From contig DATJQP010000098.1 of the NCBI GenBank assembly GCA_035505655.1, positions 1 to 64,000 on the forward strand: a stretch of DNA of 64,000 nt, in the 5' to 3' direction. Below are positions 8,701 through 16,671 of the stretch, piece after piece. The stretch is from JAGVPT01 sp035505655 (GTDB lineage Bacteria; Bacteroidota; Ignavibacteria; UBA10030; UBA8401). The notes under the pieces are model-generated. The model saw only the letters and a list, made by a program, of their open reading frames with translations. It was not told the DNA's origin and made no database searches. The position numbers were made by a program, and so were the translations under genes. Numbering within the stretch: position 1 is the first letter of the stretch; each line of letters opens with the position of its first letter.

Positions 8701-11700
8701 TTCCCGCACAAGCGCTCCCGAGGTGTCTCTCCCCTGCTTCAACTTCGTCATATCCGCGAACTTGATGTCGATGTTGTTGAGAGGATTCCAGACCGCCGCC
8801 TCCTCGCCGGCGCGGGTGGTCGGATAATAGACGGACGGCATGATCGGCTCGCGATACTCGTAATAATTCAGGCTGTCGGCGCCAATACGCATGAAAATGT
8901 AGGCGCTCGGAGAGTTCGGATTTGACGAGAACGAAGGATCGCCCCGGACGAACATCTTCAGCTCGCGATAGTTGAACATGTCGAGCGGCTTCACGTTGAA
9001 CCGCTTGATCGCCTGCCGGCTGTCGCCGGGATGGAGCTTATGGACCTGGAGAACCAGTGCCTGCTCGTTTTCATACACCTGCTGATCCGGCTTCGTCAGG
9101 TCGCGCGCACGGGAAACTCCGGGGGGACTGATATAATCCGGGTTGTCTTCAATATTGGTGACCGAGAGCTGGAAGGTACTGTCGTGCTGTACGAGCTCCT
9201 GCCACTGATTCCCGACGAGGTCGAACTGGGCGATTTCAAGGTGGATGCCCGAGGTGAACCCGGTGAACCACATCCTCGCGAATTCGACGAGCGAGAAGTC
9301 CGGCGTGCCGACCTTGTTCTTCCAGTCGATGAGCGGGATCCTGTATTGGTACCAACCGTTCGCTCCTCCACCGACACGCTGCGGATTGCTCTTGGTGGTG
9401 TCCAGATTCAACTGGTACTCAAAATAACTGTTCGTCTTATCGAGGACGTTGTTGCGGTTAAGGTCGTCAGCATCCGGATTGAGGCCGATTTCGCTCTTTT
9501 GTTTGTAGTTGTTCTCCGTCCCGTTCACATGGCTGTAGTCATTGTTGGTCGGAGTCTGGTAGTCGTCGCCGGCCGGATCGGTGGCGACGTCGGGGAAATC
9601 CGCCTGATTCGCAGTGATGAAATCGGGGTGGGCAGCCCGCTCCTGGTCGTCGGTGAGACGGTCGATGCCGGTATCCTTCTCATCGCTCATGGCACCGTTC
9701 GGGGCGATCTCGTTATCCTCCGTATGGATCATCCCTGCCTTGCTCCTCGAATCCCCGGGGATGACATCCTCGCTGATCGCGCCGAGGTCGATGAAGACCC
9801 GGTTGTGGGCGGTGTCGATCGCTGTTCCCGGATCAATCTTCATCCAGATCTCGATGAAGTTCACGTTCTCCTGGATGAGGTCAACAATGCCCGTTGAGAG
9901 CGTACGCTCCATTCCGGCCCAGTTGAATTCCGGATGCGCGAGAAGTGTTTGCCGGAGACTCGGCGAATAGTTGTATGCTCCGCGCCCCTTCGGATCGTAA
10001 ACGACATGCATCACGGTGGCAAGGTTCTCACCTTGCGCGACTGACTTATTCGGCCAGATGCTCAGCACGGGAACGCTGTTGGGAATCGTATACCAGAACG
10101 CCTTCGCTTTTGAGGCGAGCTTTGCGGAATCCGAGATGAGCCCGAGCGATATCGAGTTCGCGTCCACTCCTTCCTGGTAGGCCGGGACGCTCATGTCGTG
10201 CCAGCTGCCGTAGCTCACGCCGAACGGAATTGTCTTCAGCGCGCCTTCGAAATCGTCCACGTACGCGATGGCTTTCCCCTTGTCGATGCCGATCGTGCTT
10301 TTCTTCGTATTCGGATCCGGCGACATTTCGGCGACCTCCCCCTTGATGTTGAATTCGGAGGGGGCCTTCGTGGCGATGAGGGGTAACGCGTCGATCGCTT
10401 TCGTCAGAAAATCGAGCCTGCCCCCGGTCTGCGCATCCATCCCATAAATGGTGTTGTTCGTTGGCTCCTCATCCACCCGCACCTTGTCGGTCAGCGTCTG
10501 CTGATTGAGGTTCATGAGAGTGAAACCGAATGCCGTCTTGTCCGAAAGGGTGAGTTCCGCACGCGTCCCGAGAAGCGTCTTCGATGCGAGCTGGAAGAGG
10601 TCGTTCTGCTCGTATTTTACCTGGAGATTGGCCCCCGGAACCAATGCCGCCTGATTCTTGATGATGATCTGGCCGACGATGTAGTCGACCGTGTAGTCGA
10701 CATTTGCCGTGAGAGGCTGGCCATTGAGAAGAACCTGCACGCTGTTCTCGACGATGTTGAAGCCGAGGTTGATCGTGTTGGAACTGCCGGCGGTGGTCTT
10801 CCCCACGATCGTAAACCTGTCCTTCAGCGTATTGTTCTGCGCACCGTAAAGCGTCGTATCGTACACGTCGCCGTAACTGAACGAATCGACCGGAGCGGTG
10901 ACCCCGTAATGGTCGAAAGCCTTTTTCAGGCCGCCGACAAGCGGCCCACGGCTCGGATCTGTCCGCGTCCCGAGAAATGGCTCGACGGTGGGGAAAATGA
11001 TCTCTCCCCGCGACTCATCGATCGTGTAAGGGGGGTTGTAGTCAAAGTTATTGTCCGAGCCCGGCGTATTGTCGTCTTTGAGATTGTCAAAACCAAAAAG
11101 CTGGAGGAGTTTCACACCGCCCACTTCGTCGACCGGCTGCTTCCCGGGGAGCGTATAGTAGATGTGGAGCTCAAAGCCGGACTTGCTGATGTCGCGGCCG
11201 CCGAGCGAGTAAATGTTCTTCATCAGCAGTCGCCAGGCTACGGTGTCCTGCGGGAGGAGTGTCTTCGGTTTGATGAGCTTGAGGACCAGGAGGCTTCCCA
11301 CCGAGCCGCTTCCTGTGAACGTCCCGTAGTAAGAATCATCGGCCGGGCCGGGGCCATTCTCGACGCGGTATGCCATTGCAACCGCCTGGCCGGGCTGAAG
11401 GGAGATGTTGAGGGTCAGGAATCCCGCATACGGCTGAATCGTGTAATCCTTTTGATTCACGAGCTGAACCCAAAGCCCCGACTCGGACCTCCCCGGAATC
11501 GACGTGAGAGTGTCCAAAAGCTTGTCCGTGTAATGTGCCTGGTTGGTATCCAGGTCGATGAACGCCACCCCCTGCCGCGCAGTGGTGTTCCCGATCTGGG
11601 TATTTGTTACCCAGACCTGGTAGTCGACGATCTGCTTGCGCGGATCCCCCTGGTGAGTCGTATAATACTGCTCGAAAAGCGGGATATAGCTCGTGTCGAG

Positions 11701-12930
11701 GAAATAATGGTCGGTGTTATATTCGTACGCGTGGATCGTGAAATCTTTTTCGGATGTCCCCCCCGAGATGTTCTTCTGTTGGATCTGCCCTTTTTTCTGC
11801 GTTGCGATTCCCGTGATCTTCAACGGTCCGAAGAGGAAGGTCGACTTGATACCAAAAAGGGCCGAACTCGGCGAAATAAACGCGGAGTTCGTTGCCAGCG
11901 AAACGTTGCCGGCTTCGACGCTTTGAACGATCTCGTCGTCGTAACCCGTGTACTTGATCTTCAATTGGTTCTCATATTCGAAGGTCCGCTGCGTATTCCA
12001 GTCGGCGAGAATGTTGAGCTTGTCGCCGATCGTGCCGCTGACGTTGATCTGCACCTGTTGCGAGAAATCAGGGGTGTTCTGGGTGCTGCCGAGGCTCGAC
12101 AGCGTCACCTCATCCGTTTTCGTGTTTGTAAAGGCCGCATGGATATCCACCGCACCGGAGATGTGGAGGTTGATCCGGGGGGGACCGAAGATGCTGAAGA
12201 CCGGGTTTGCGGGAATCGGGATATCGATGTTCGTAAAGGAGCCGAGGATGTCTCCGAGATCGTTTTTCTTTTTCAGCACGTCATATTTGTACACCTCGTC
12301 CTCGAGCCCGCGTTCAATCTCATACTTGTATCGCTGGTTGATGTACTCTTCGAGGGGGATGCGATCGGGTATTCTTACATCGACGCCGTTGACGGTCTCG
12401 CGGACAATGACGTAGCGGCCCGTCGAGTCGATGACGACGCTCCGGATAAGGAGCGACGGCGGTTTGTCAAACATCGAATAGGTTCGCTGTTCAAAGAGAT
12501 CGACGACCGGAGAATCCGTCCTTCGGTAGAGGAATTGTGCGATGCGGGCCGTGGAATCGCGGGGTACTCTGCGAATCGAATCGGCGCGCGCCAGGGAGTC
12601 GCGGGCGTGCTTCGAAAGCCGCCTCGTGGTGTCCGAGAGCACCAGGCTGTCCCGGAGAACGGCTTTGAGCGTCGTCGTATCGGGTCCCGTACGGAGCTCG
12701 GGGTGAGAGGCGTCCCTGTGTCCGGACGAGTCGGTAACGAGCGCGGGCGGGAGATCGGGACCCAGTGACGAGATGAAGCCGGCTCCCCGGACCTCGCGAG
12801 CCGCCGTTGAGGACGAACCCGAGAGGACGAAGATCACCGCAAGCGCTCCGGCCAGGATGCCGAGCAGCACTCCCTTCGTCCTGAATAAGGACTTCAGTCC
12901 GTCAGGTATTGACAAATAGATTGGAGTCAC
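5725..12930 (-). CDS. sprA: SprA: giant outer-membrane translocon of type IX secretion
   Basis: 2401 aa, essentially the length of Flavobacterium SprA. In Flavobacterium this protein forms a very large beta-barrel pore through which T9SS cargo crosses the outer membrane with PorV and a plug. An N-terminal hydrophobic segment (~residues 20-40, GVLLGILAGALAVIF) acts as signal sequence. The body has repeated SprA-type stretches such as VDYTVDYIVGQI, long amphipathic strand-rich regions with many Tyr/Thr/Ser, and a C-terminus ending in strand-like segments. The apparent start is GTG at 12930; a TTG at 12915 is an alternative, and neither has a strong Shine-Dalgarno site. A Gln-rich run (residues ~1890-1917) is the only low-complexity part. 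It reads divergently from the LptF/LptG pair. Confidence 0.94.
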   Translation of the reverse strand: MTPIYLSIPDGLKSLFRTKGVLLGILAGALAVIFVLSGSSSTAAREVRGAGFISSLGPDLPPALVTDSSGHRDASHPELRTGPDTTTLKAVLRDSLVLSDTTRRLSKHARDSLARADSIRRVPRDSTARIAQFLYRRTDSPVVDLFEQRTYSMFDKPPSLLIRSVVIDSTGRYVIVRETVNGVDVRIPDRIPLEEYINQRYKYEIERGLEDEVYKYDVLKKKNDLGDILGSFTNIDIPIPANPVFSIFGPPRINLHISGAVDIHAAFTNTKTDEVTLSSLGSTQNTPDFSQQVQINVSGTIGDKLNILADWNTQRTFEYENQLKIKYTGYDDEIVQSVEAGNVSLATNSAFISPSSALFGIKSTFLFGPLKITGIATQKKGQIQQKNISGGTSEKDFTIHAYEYNTDHYFLDTSYIPLFEQYYTTHQGDPRKQIVDYQVWVTNTQIGNTTARQGVAFIDLDTNQAHYTDKLLDTLTSIPGRSESGLWVQLVNQKDYTIQPYAGFLTLNISLQPGQAVAMAYRVENGPGPADDSYYGTFTGSGSVGSLLVLKLIKPKTLLPQDTVAWRLLMKNIYSLGGRDISKSGFELHIYYTLPGKQPVDEVGGVKLLQLFGFDNLKDDNTPGSDNNFDYNPPYTIDESRGEIIFPTVEPFLGTRTDPSRGPLVGGLKKAFDHYGVTAPVDSFSYGDVYDTTLYGAQNNTLKDRFTIVGKTTAGSSNTINLGFNIVENSVQVLLNGQPLTANVDYTVDYIVGQIIIKNQAALVPGANLQVKYEQNDLFQLASKTLLGTRAELTLSDKTAFGFTLMNLNQQTLTDKVRVDEEPTNNTIYGMDAQTGGRLDFLTKAIDALPLIATKAPSEFNIKGEVAEMSPDPNTKKSTIGIDKGKAIAYVDDFEGALKTIPFGVSYGSWHDMSVPAYQEGVDANSISLGLISDSAKLASKAKAFWYTIPNSVPVLSIWPNKSVAQGENLATVMHVVYDPKGRGAYNYSPSLRQTLLAHPEFNWAGMERTLSTGIVDLIQENVNFIEIWMKIDPGTAIDTAHNRVFIDLGAISEDVIPGDSRSKAGMIHTEDNEIAPNGAMSDEKDTGIDRLTDDQERAAHPDFITANQADFPDVATDPAGDDYQTPTNNDYSHVNGTENNYKQKSEIGLNPDADDLNRNNVLDKTNSYFEYQLNLDTTKSNPQRVGGGANGWYQYRIPLIDWKNKVGTPDFSLVEFARMWFTGFTSGIHLEIAQFDLVGNQWQELVQHDSTFQLSVTNIEDNPDYISPPGVSRARDLTKPDQQVYENEQALVLQVHKLHPGDSRQAIKRFNVKPLDMFNYRELKMFVRGDPSFSSNPNSPSAYIFMRIGADSLNYYEYREPIMPSVYYPTTRAGEEAAVWNPLNNIDIKFADMTKLKQGRDTSGALVREATSDGPPGSTYAVLGNPTLTDIEYISVGIENPASSSHTIDSANVWINELRLCDVDDSKGWAYSVSTSLKLADLGNVSFSFSTIDPNFHQLEDRFGSRTTSTNWSLLSSFALEKFFPTSWTGTTLPFSYSHTESRTQPKYLPSSDILVTQAAQEQDSLVARQTGSEQAGTIAGNKLIFESETYTKTDTYALPTIKFNVPSESWVLRDLFNRLTYGFSYTKSFTRSPNITYQIAWSWSAHMSYGYVTAPDNFILPFAAFYETPILRGLKNLRIYYPLQNVTISLDASRAQTHVETRDELAESPPSRTLSAHRSMSLGWKLTENGLLNVSGDYSVDVTSTLVHLETDQNNNQRQFSSILGDLFMKDQLISFGHDNGYNQTININTKPKVPELFDLNKYFTISAHYSVSYHWQNNFQQGDLGKGTSWANSVTLSSDISLKQFVETWWPAAKAGPEQPEGATSHRVGRGRGHEDDEDLRDVLGPQEQQPQQQQPQQEQQQQQLQQLPQQQQQANLPAGRDSSQTRDTTKAFAPVARGKIRISPKEFLSNLARYAIKFPLLDYDKINVNFTESDNATNSGVPGRPGFANLFGRVPFVQDGDPRFGPTRSYQLGLVSDPAENVSGLQIQSAFPFFRFATSDAGLRAPLASISNSYSQNNKVTLHTSRELFTNFHLDLNWDVGWNFSRTQNLTTDSMGVSTITSTATAGSIERSFFTLPPTFIFSSFKSGIGQVGKEYAALQAGGGTLTDDAKISQAFENGFESIPVFRKIFGQFFPRVNYSLHWDGLEQLSIFRNFATHVGLDHTYTSNYQESFHGDPSGNQITDAQHITYGFSPLIGLNFTFKELLKGNMSATMRYATTSSFDLTPSSSNIVENDTKEISISASYGRTGFEIPFFGLSLSNDIDLTLTYSYSDNSRITYTAIPYNTESNTGGGLDGGVPGDGSSRSITEPRIRYVLSARVTASLFYRYTKVTPDAGGSRIPGSTTNEGGLDVHVAIQ
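7180..7263 (-). repeat. Gln-codon (CAG/CAA) repeat within sprA
   Basis: Coding DNA for residues ~1890-1917 of SprA, almost all Gln with a few Pro, Glu and Leu. On the plus strand it reads as irregular ctg/ttg triplets. It is flanked by charged and proline-containing sequence (GRGRGHEDDEDLRD before, ANLPAGRDSS after), so it is probably a flexible exposed loop between barrel segments. The mixed CAG/CAA use argues against a recent pure-repeat expansion, but triplet slippage is possible. Confidence 0.85.
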
Positions 12931-13219
12931 TACCGAAATAGAGAACAGTCAATCGTGCAAACCGTTTGAGGCCGCCTCTGTCAGGGAGACATGCGGCACT
13001 CGTTTATTGAACGCGTAACAAAGGTCCGCTGACTGAACTCCATTCTATAGATAGGAAATCGGAGACTGGTGTATCAAAGTAGAAAAATCGCAAAGAAATT
13101 GCAAGCATCCGACCCCTCGGGAGGCGGGCGTTTGGAGCAATCCGCCGCTCCGAGGCACACCGGTTCCCGGTCGAGCAGCGTTCATTGGAAAAGACCCGGA
13201 GTCTTTAGTATATTTCACC
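12931..13219. other. Divergent intergenic region between sprA and the lptF-like gene
   Basis: 289 bp without a supported gene; the open frame reading minus through 13045-13548 is composition shadow. It should hold promoters for sprA (minus) and the permease pair (plus). A Bacteroidota-style promoter candidate for the plus direction is listed separately at 13185-13216. A small hairpin-capable stretch (GGAGC...GCTCC) lies near 13133-13151. I see no clear operator. Confidence 0.5.
13185..13216 (+). promoter_or_regulatory. Bacteroidota-type promoter candidate, possibly leaderless transcript
   Basis: TTG at 13185-13187 and TATATTTC at 13209-13216 are separated by 21 nt. They match the published Bacteroidota consensus (-33 TTTG, -7 TAnnTTTG) except for the last base of the -7 box. 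If used, transcription would begin within a few bases of the ATG at 13220. That start has no Shine-Dalgarno sequence, so the message could be leaderless. Weak evidence on its own. Confidence 0.35.
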
Positions 13220-14584
13220 ATGATCGTGTTCAGGCACATCCTCAAGGCCCACATCGCCCCGTTCATCGGCTCCTTCGTGGTCCTCATGTTTCTGTTCGTG
13301 CTGCAGTTCATGATGAAGTTCATGGACCAGCTGGCGGGCAAGGGTCTTTCGGGAGCCGTAATTTTGGAACTCATGATGCTCAACCTCGCCTGGATCGTCG
13401 TCCTCGCCGTGCCGATGGCGGTCCTCGTCGCGACGCTTATGGCGTTTGGATCCTTGTCCGCGAACAGCGAGATCACCGCGCTCAAGGCGAGCGGCGTCAG
13501 CCTATATCGGATGATGTTCCCCGTCCTTGTCGCGGCCGGCATCCTCACCTACCTCATGGTGCAGTTCGACAACAAGGTGCTCCCGGAGGCCAACCACCGG
13601 CTCAAAACTCTGACGATCGACATCCGGCGAAAGAAACCGACCCTTACGCTCATCCCCGGTCTTTTCTCGCAGGATCTGCCGGGTTACAGCATGCTCGTCC
13701 GCAAGACATTCGCGGAATCGAACAACCTCGAAGGAGTGATCATTTACGACCACACGAATCCCGCGAAGAACGTCGTCATCACAGCGGCCAGAGGCGCCCT
13801 TTCTTTCTCGTCCGACTACCGACGGCTGATCATGGACCTCTACGACGGCGAGATCCATGAGCTCGGCACCGCCGACAACAAGTCGTACCGGATCATCAAA
13901 TTCGAACGCCAGGTGCTCACGACGGAGGCCGAGGGGTTCGATTTCGAGCGGTCCTCGGAGAATGCGATCAGCCGCGGGGATCGGGAGTTGAGCGCCGGCG
14001 AGATGCTCTACATCGTCGACAGTCTTCGCTCCCAGGAGCAGGCCGCCCGCGCGAGAATCAACGCCCTTTCGGACGGTCTGCAGGAAAAACTCTTCGAGGG
14101 GTCGATCGGTCCGCGCTCGGTTTCCCGGCCGTCGTGGAGAGCCATCGAGCCGTACACGAACATCACGAGCCAGCTCATGATGATGCGGAGCGCCCTCGAC
14201 GCGGAGGTCGCGAACGACAATGCCATCCAACGAATGATCCGACAATTCTCCGTAGAGATCCATAAGAAATACTCGATCCCCCTCGCCTGTCTTGTTTTTG
14301 TCCTCGTCGGAGCCCCCCTCGGAGTTATGTCGAAGCGCGGAGGAGTCGGCGTTGCCGCATCGATGAGTCTCGGATTCTTCCTTCTCTACTGGGCCTCGCT
14401 TATTGGCGGGGAAAAACTCGCCGACCGCGAATTCATCGCCCCGTGGCTCGGAATGTGGATCGCAAACATCGTCATCGGCGCGTTCGGCCTTTTCCTCACG
14501 TACCGGATCGCGCGGGAAAACGTCGAGTTGAGGTTCGACCGGTGGAAACGGCTTATCCCGCGCCGACTGAAGGCCCAACTCTGA
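13220..14584 (+). CDS. LptF/LptG family LPS export permease
   Basis: 454 aa. Inner-membrane permease of the YjgP/YjgQ family, which with LptB extracts lipopolysaccharide and passes it to LptC and the periplasmic bridge. The N-terminus is typical (MIVFRHILKAHIAPFIGSF), with TM segments at about residues 15-40 and 55-75, a periplasmic jellyroll-like domain (~110-320) and three C-terminal TM helices (~350-440). The conserved NSEITALKASGVS coupling segment lies at about residue 75-90. A charged insertion with predicted helices around residues 250-320 makes it longer than the usual 350-400 aa. The second family member follows after 46 nt, so the pair probably forms the LptF-LptG heterodimer; which is F and which is G cannot be settled here. 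Confidence 0.9.
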   Translation: MIVFRHILKAHIAPFIGSFVVLMFLFVLQFMMKFMDQLAGKGLSGAVILELMMLNLAWIVVLAVPMAVLVATLMAFGSLSANSEITALKASGVSLYRMMFPVLVAAGILTYLMVQFDNKVLPEANHRLKTLTIDIRRKKPTLTLIPGLFSQDLPGYSMLVRKTFAESNNLEGVIIYDHTNPAKNVVITAARGALSFSSDYRRLIMDLYDGEIHELGTADNKSYRIIKFERQVLTTEAEGFDFERSSENAISRGDRELSAGEMLYIVDSLRSQEQAARARINALSDGLQEKLFEGSIGPRSVSRPSWRAIEPYTNITSQLMMMRSALDAEVANDNAIQRMIRQFSVEIHKKYSIPLACLVFVLVGAPLGVMSKRGGVGVAASMSLGFFLLYWASLIGGEKLADREFIAPWLGMWIANIVIGAFGLFLTYRIARENVELRFDRWKRLIPRRLKAQL

Positions 14585-14630
14585 CCCAATTGCGAGAGAG
14601 GCAGGCCCCGATCTCGTTACACAGGATTCC

Positions 14631-15716
14631 ATGAAGCTTCTCGACCGATACATCATCAGGCAGTTCCTCCTCACTGCGTTCTTCGGCATTATCGCCTTCA
14701 CGCTGATTTTCGTCGTCATCGACCTGATGGAGAAGCTTGACGACTTCCTCGACCGGAGGGCTGATGCGATGATCATCGTTCAGTACTACATCGCCTTCAC
14801 GCCGGAGATGATCAAGCTCATGACACCGGTTGCCATTCTCCTCTCGAGCCTTTTCACGACCGGCAAGATGTCCAACAGCAACGAGCTGACGGCGATGAAA
14901 TCCAGCGGGGTGAGCATGTATCGGTTTATGGCACCGATGCTCATCCTCGCCCTTATCATCAGCGTTGTCTCCGTCTACTTCAACGGCTGGATCGTCCCAT
15001 ACGCGAACCGCCACAAATCGTTCATCGAGCACACGTACCTTCAGCGCGACTTTGAAACGACGGCCAGGGCGAACATTTACGTCCAGGACGGTCCCCGGCG
15101 GATCGTCTACCTGAGCTACTTCGACAAGGCCTCAAACTCGGGGGGGCGTGCCTCCATCCAGGAATTCAGCGACACGAATCTCATCAGCATCTCGCGGCGC
15201 GCCGACGCCAGAGAGATCCACTGGGACAGCCTCACCGGAAAGTGGACGATGATCGGCGCAACGGTAAGGGAGTTCGCTCCGGGCAGAGAGAGTATGCGCT
15301 ATCTCGACCGGCTCACGATCGACACGCTCCATTTCGTCCCTTCGGATATCATCAAGAAAGAAGAGAAACCCGACGAGATGAACTATTTTGAGCTGGAAAA
15401 GTTTATCGAGCGCCAGAGGCGGACCGGAAATGAGATCGCCCGCTGGCAGGTCGATTTCTATAGCAAGGTGTCGTTTCCGTTCGCGAGCTTTATTGTCGTC
15501 TTGTTCGGGGTGCCGTTCTCGTTCGGAAAACGGAGAGGGGGGCTGGCTGTGCAGTTCGGTATTTCCGTGGCAGTCTGTTTCATCTATCTTATCTTCATGA
15601 AGACGAGTCAGGTCTTCGGATACAACGGCGACCTTCAGCCACTGCTCACCGCGTGGCTCGCGAACCTGCTCTTCCTCGCCGGCGGAATCGCAAACATCAT
15701 CCGAGTTCAGAAATAG
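14631..15716 (+). CDS. LptF/LptG family LPS export permease, second subunit
   Basis: 361 aa, usual length for the family. Starts MKLLDRYIIRQFLLT, the classic LptG/F opening, then TM1 (FFGIIAFTLIFVVIDL), two further TM segments and NSNELTAMKSSGVSMY, the LptB-facing motif shared with its upstream partner. The periplasmic domain occupies ~110-270, and three TM helices close the protein (FASFIVVLFGVPFSF onward). Expected to act with the preceding permease and an LptB ATPase encoded elsewhere. Its stop at 15716 is only 3 nt from the convergent gene's stop. Confidence 0.92.
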   Translation: MKLLDRYIIRQFLLTAFFGIIAFTLIFVVIDLMEKLDDFLDRRADAMIIVQYYIAFTPEMIKLMTPVAILLSSLFTTGKMSNSNELTAMKSSGVSMYRFMAPMLILALIISVVSVYFNGWIVPYANRHKSFIEHTYLQRDFETTARANIYVQDGPRRIVYLSYFDKASNSGGRASIQEFSDTNLISISRRADAREIHWDSLTGKWTMIGATVREFAPGRESMRYLDRLTIDTLHFVPSDIIKKEEKPDEMNYFELEKFIERQRRTGNEIARWQVDFYSKVSFPFASFIVVLFGVPFSFGKRRGGLAVQFGISVAVCFIYLIFMKTSQVFGYNGDLQPLLTAWLANLLFLAGGIANIIRVQK

Positions 15717-15719
15717 CCG

Positions 15720-16622
15720 CTAGAGCTGTACCTTCACGGTGAGCTGTGTAGAGAGAGCAACCGTTCCGTCTCCGACGTCCTGAATCTTCATCCCGACTTC
15801 CGACGTAATCTGTCTGTTGTAGTTCGATGTCGACCAGGCTCCGTCAAGCGCGCTGAGGACATGGTTGACGACGACGAGCGCCGTCGCGAGGCTCGCGGCA
15901 TAATACTGGTCGTTCGCCCTCCCCCGGCTGTCGGCATAATCTTTCATTTGCTGCGGAATGTAGTTCACGTCGTACCCGTCGTCGCCGTACCGGGTCCCGT
16001 CCTTTCCTACATACGTATCCCACCCGTATTTGAACTCGGAGTACTTCCCGATGAGCTCATAATACTGCTGCGTGTTGTAGGAAGGCAGCTCATGGGAGAA
16101 CCCGATCGTGTGAGACTCGGCCTCCCAGGCGTTGATCTGTTGAAAATCGACTCTCTGCCACGGCGGAAGCGACGTGTTCGGATTGATGGTAAGATTTGGG
16201 GCCGCAGCCCCCGGTGCGTCGTACGCCGCACCGTTCTGATTGATCCAGGTCGCATAGTCGACGGCGCTCCAATGCTGGTTCGCATAATTCTGGAATGCCG
16301 TGGTCTGGCTGTTCCCTTTGTTGTTGTGAACGATTGCCAGGGTCACCGTTGCCACTTCGATCGCGAAAAACACCGCGCTCTTGACGTACCGGTCCGAATA
16401 GAATTCACCCGCGCCCGGGATGAGGAGAGACATCGCGCCTCCGAGAATCGGGCTTTTCTCCCGCGAGAGATCTCCGTCCCTCTTCGCCATGATGGTAACT
16501 TTCTGTTCCAACGAATCGTTCAATGAGGCCGACAGGAGATCGATCCGGACATTTCCCGTCAGTCCGGGCCGGCCACAAAGTGCCGCGAATGGAAAGAGGA
16601 ACAAACAAACGACCGTTTTCAT
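15720..16622 (-). CDS. Secreted/envelope protein of unknown function with a membrane hairpin
   Basis: 300 aa from ATG 16622. A longer frame to 16850 exists, but its first 76 codons overlap the end of the next gene and lack a sensible N-terminus, while MKTVVCLFLFPFAALC at 16622 is a good signal peptide. A Gly/Pro-containing hydrophobic unit (GGAMSLLIPGAGEFYSDRY, then KSAVFFAIEVATVTLAI) resembles the membrane part of small DUF5683-like envelope proteins. A Tyr/Asn/Gln-rich central domain follows (~110-230), then another hydrophobic segment (ASLATALVVVNHVLSAL) and a strand-rich C-terminus. It lies 49 nt downstream of the gluzincin-barrel gene and may share its transcript. Function unknown. Confidence 0.7.
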   Translation of the reverse strand: MKTVVCLFLFPFAALCGRPGLTGNVRIDLLSASLNDSLEQKVTIMAKRDGDLSREKSPILGGAMSLLIPGAGEFYSDRYVKSAVFFAIEVATVTLAIVHNNKGNSQTTAFQNYANQHWSAVDYATWINQNGAAYDAPGAAAPNLTINPNTSLPPWQRVDFQQINAWEAESHTIGFSHELPSYNTQQYYELIGKYSEFKYGWDTYVGKDGTRYGDDGYDVNYIPQQMKDYADSRGRANDQYYAASLATALVVVNHVLSALDGAWSTSNYNRQITSEVGMKIQDVGDGTVALSTQLTVKVQL

Positions 16623-16671
16623 AGCGACTGTTCTCCGGGATTTTGGCTTGCCATCATGGTACGGACGGGAG

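Noticed and set aside
10909..12768. Long plus-strand open frame (619 codons) antisense to sprA
   Set aside because: It mirrors the codon bias of sprA on the other strand, is rich in Arg/Val/Asp without domain-like features, has no ribosome site, and sprA is beyond doubt.
13045..13548. Minus-strand frame of 167 codons across the sprA/lptF divergent region
   Set aside because: It overlaps the first 330 bp of a certain LptF/LptG gene and its sequence is low in protein-like features.
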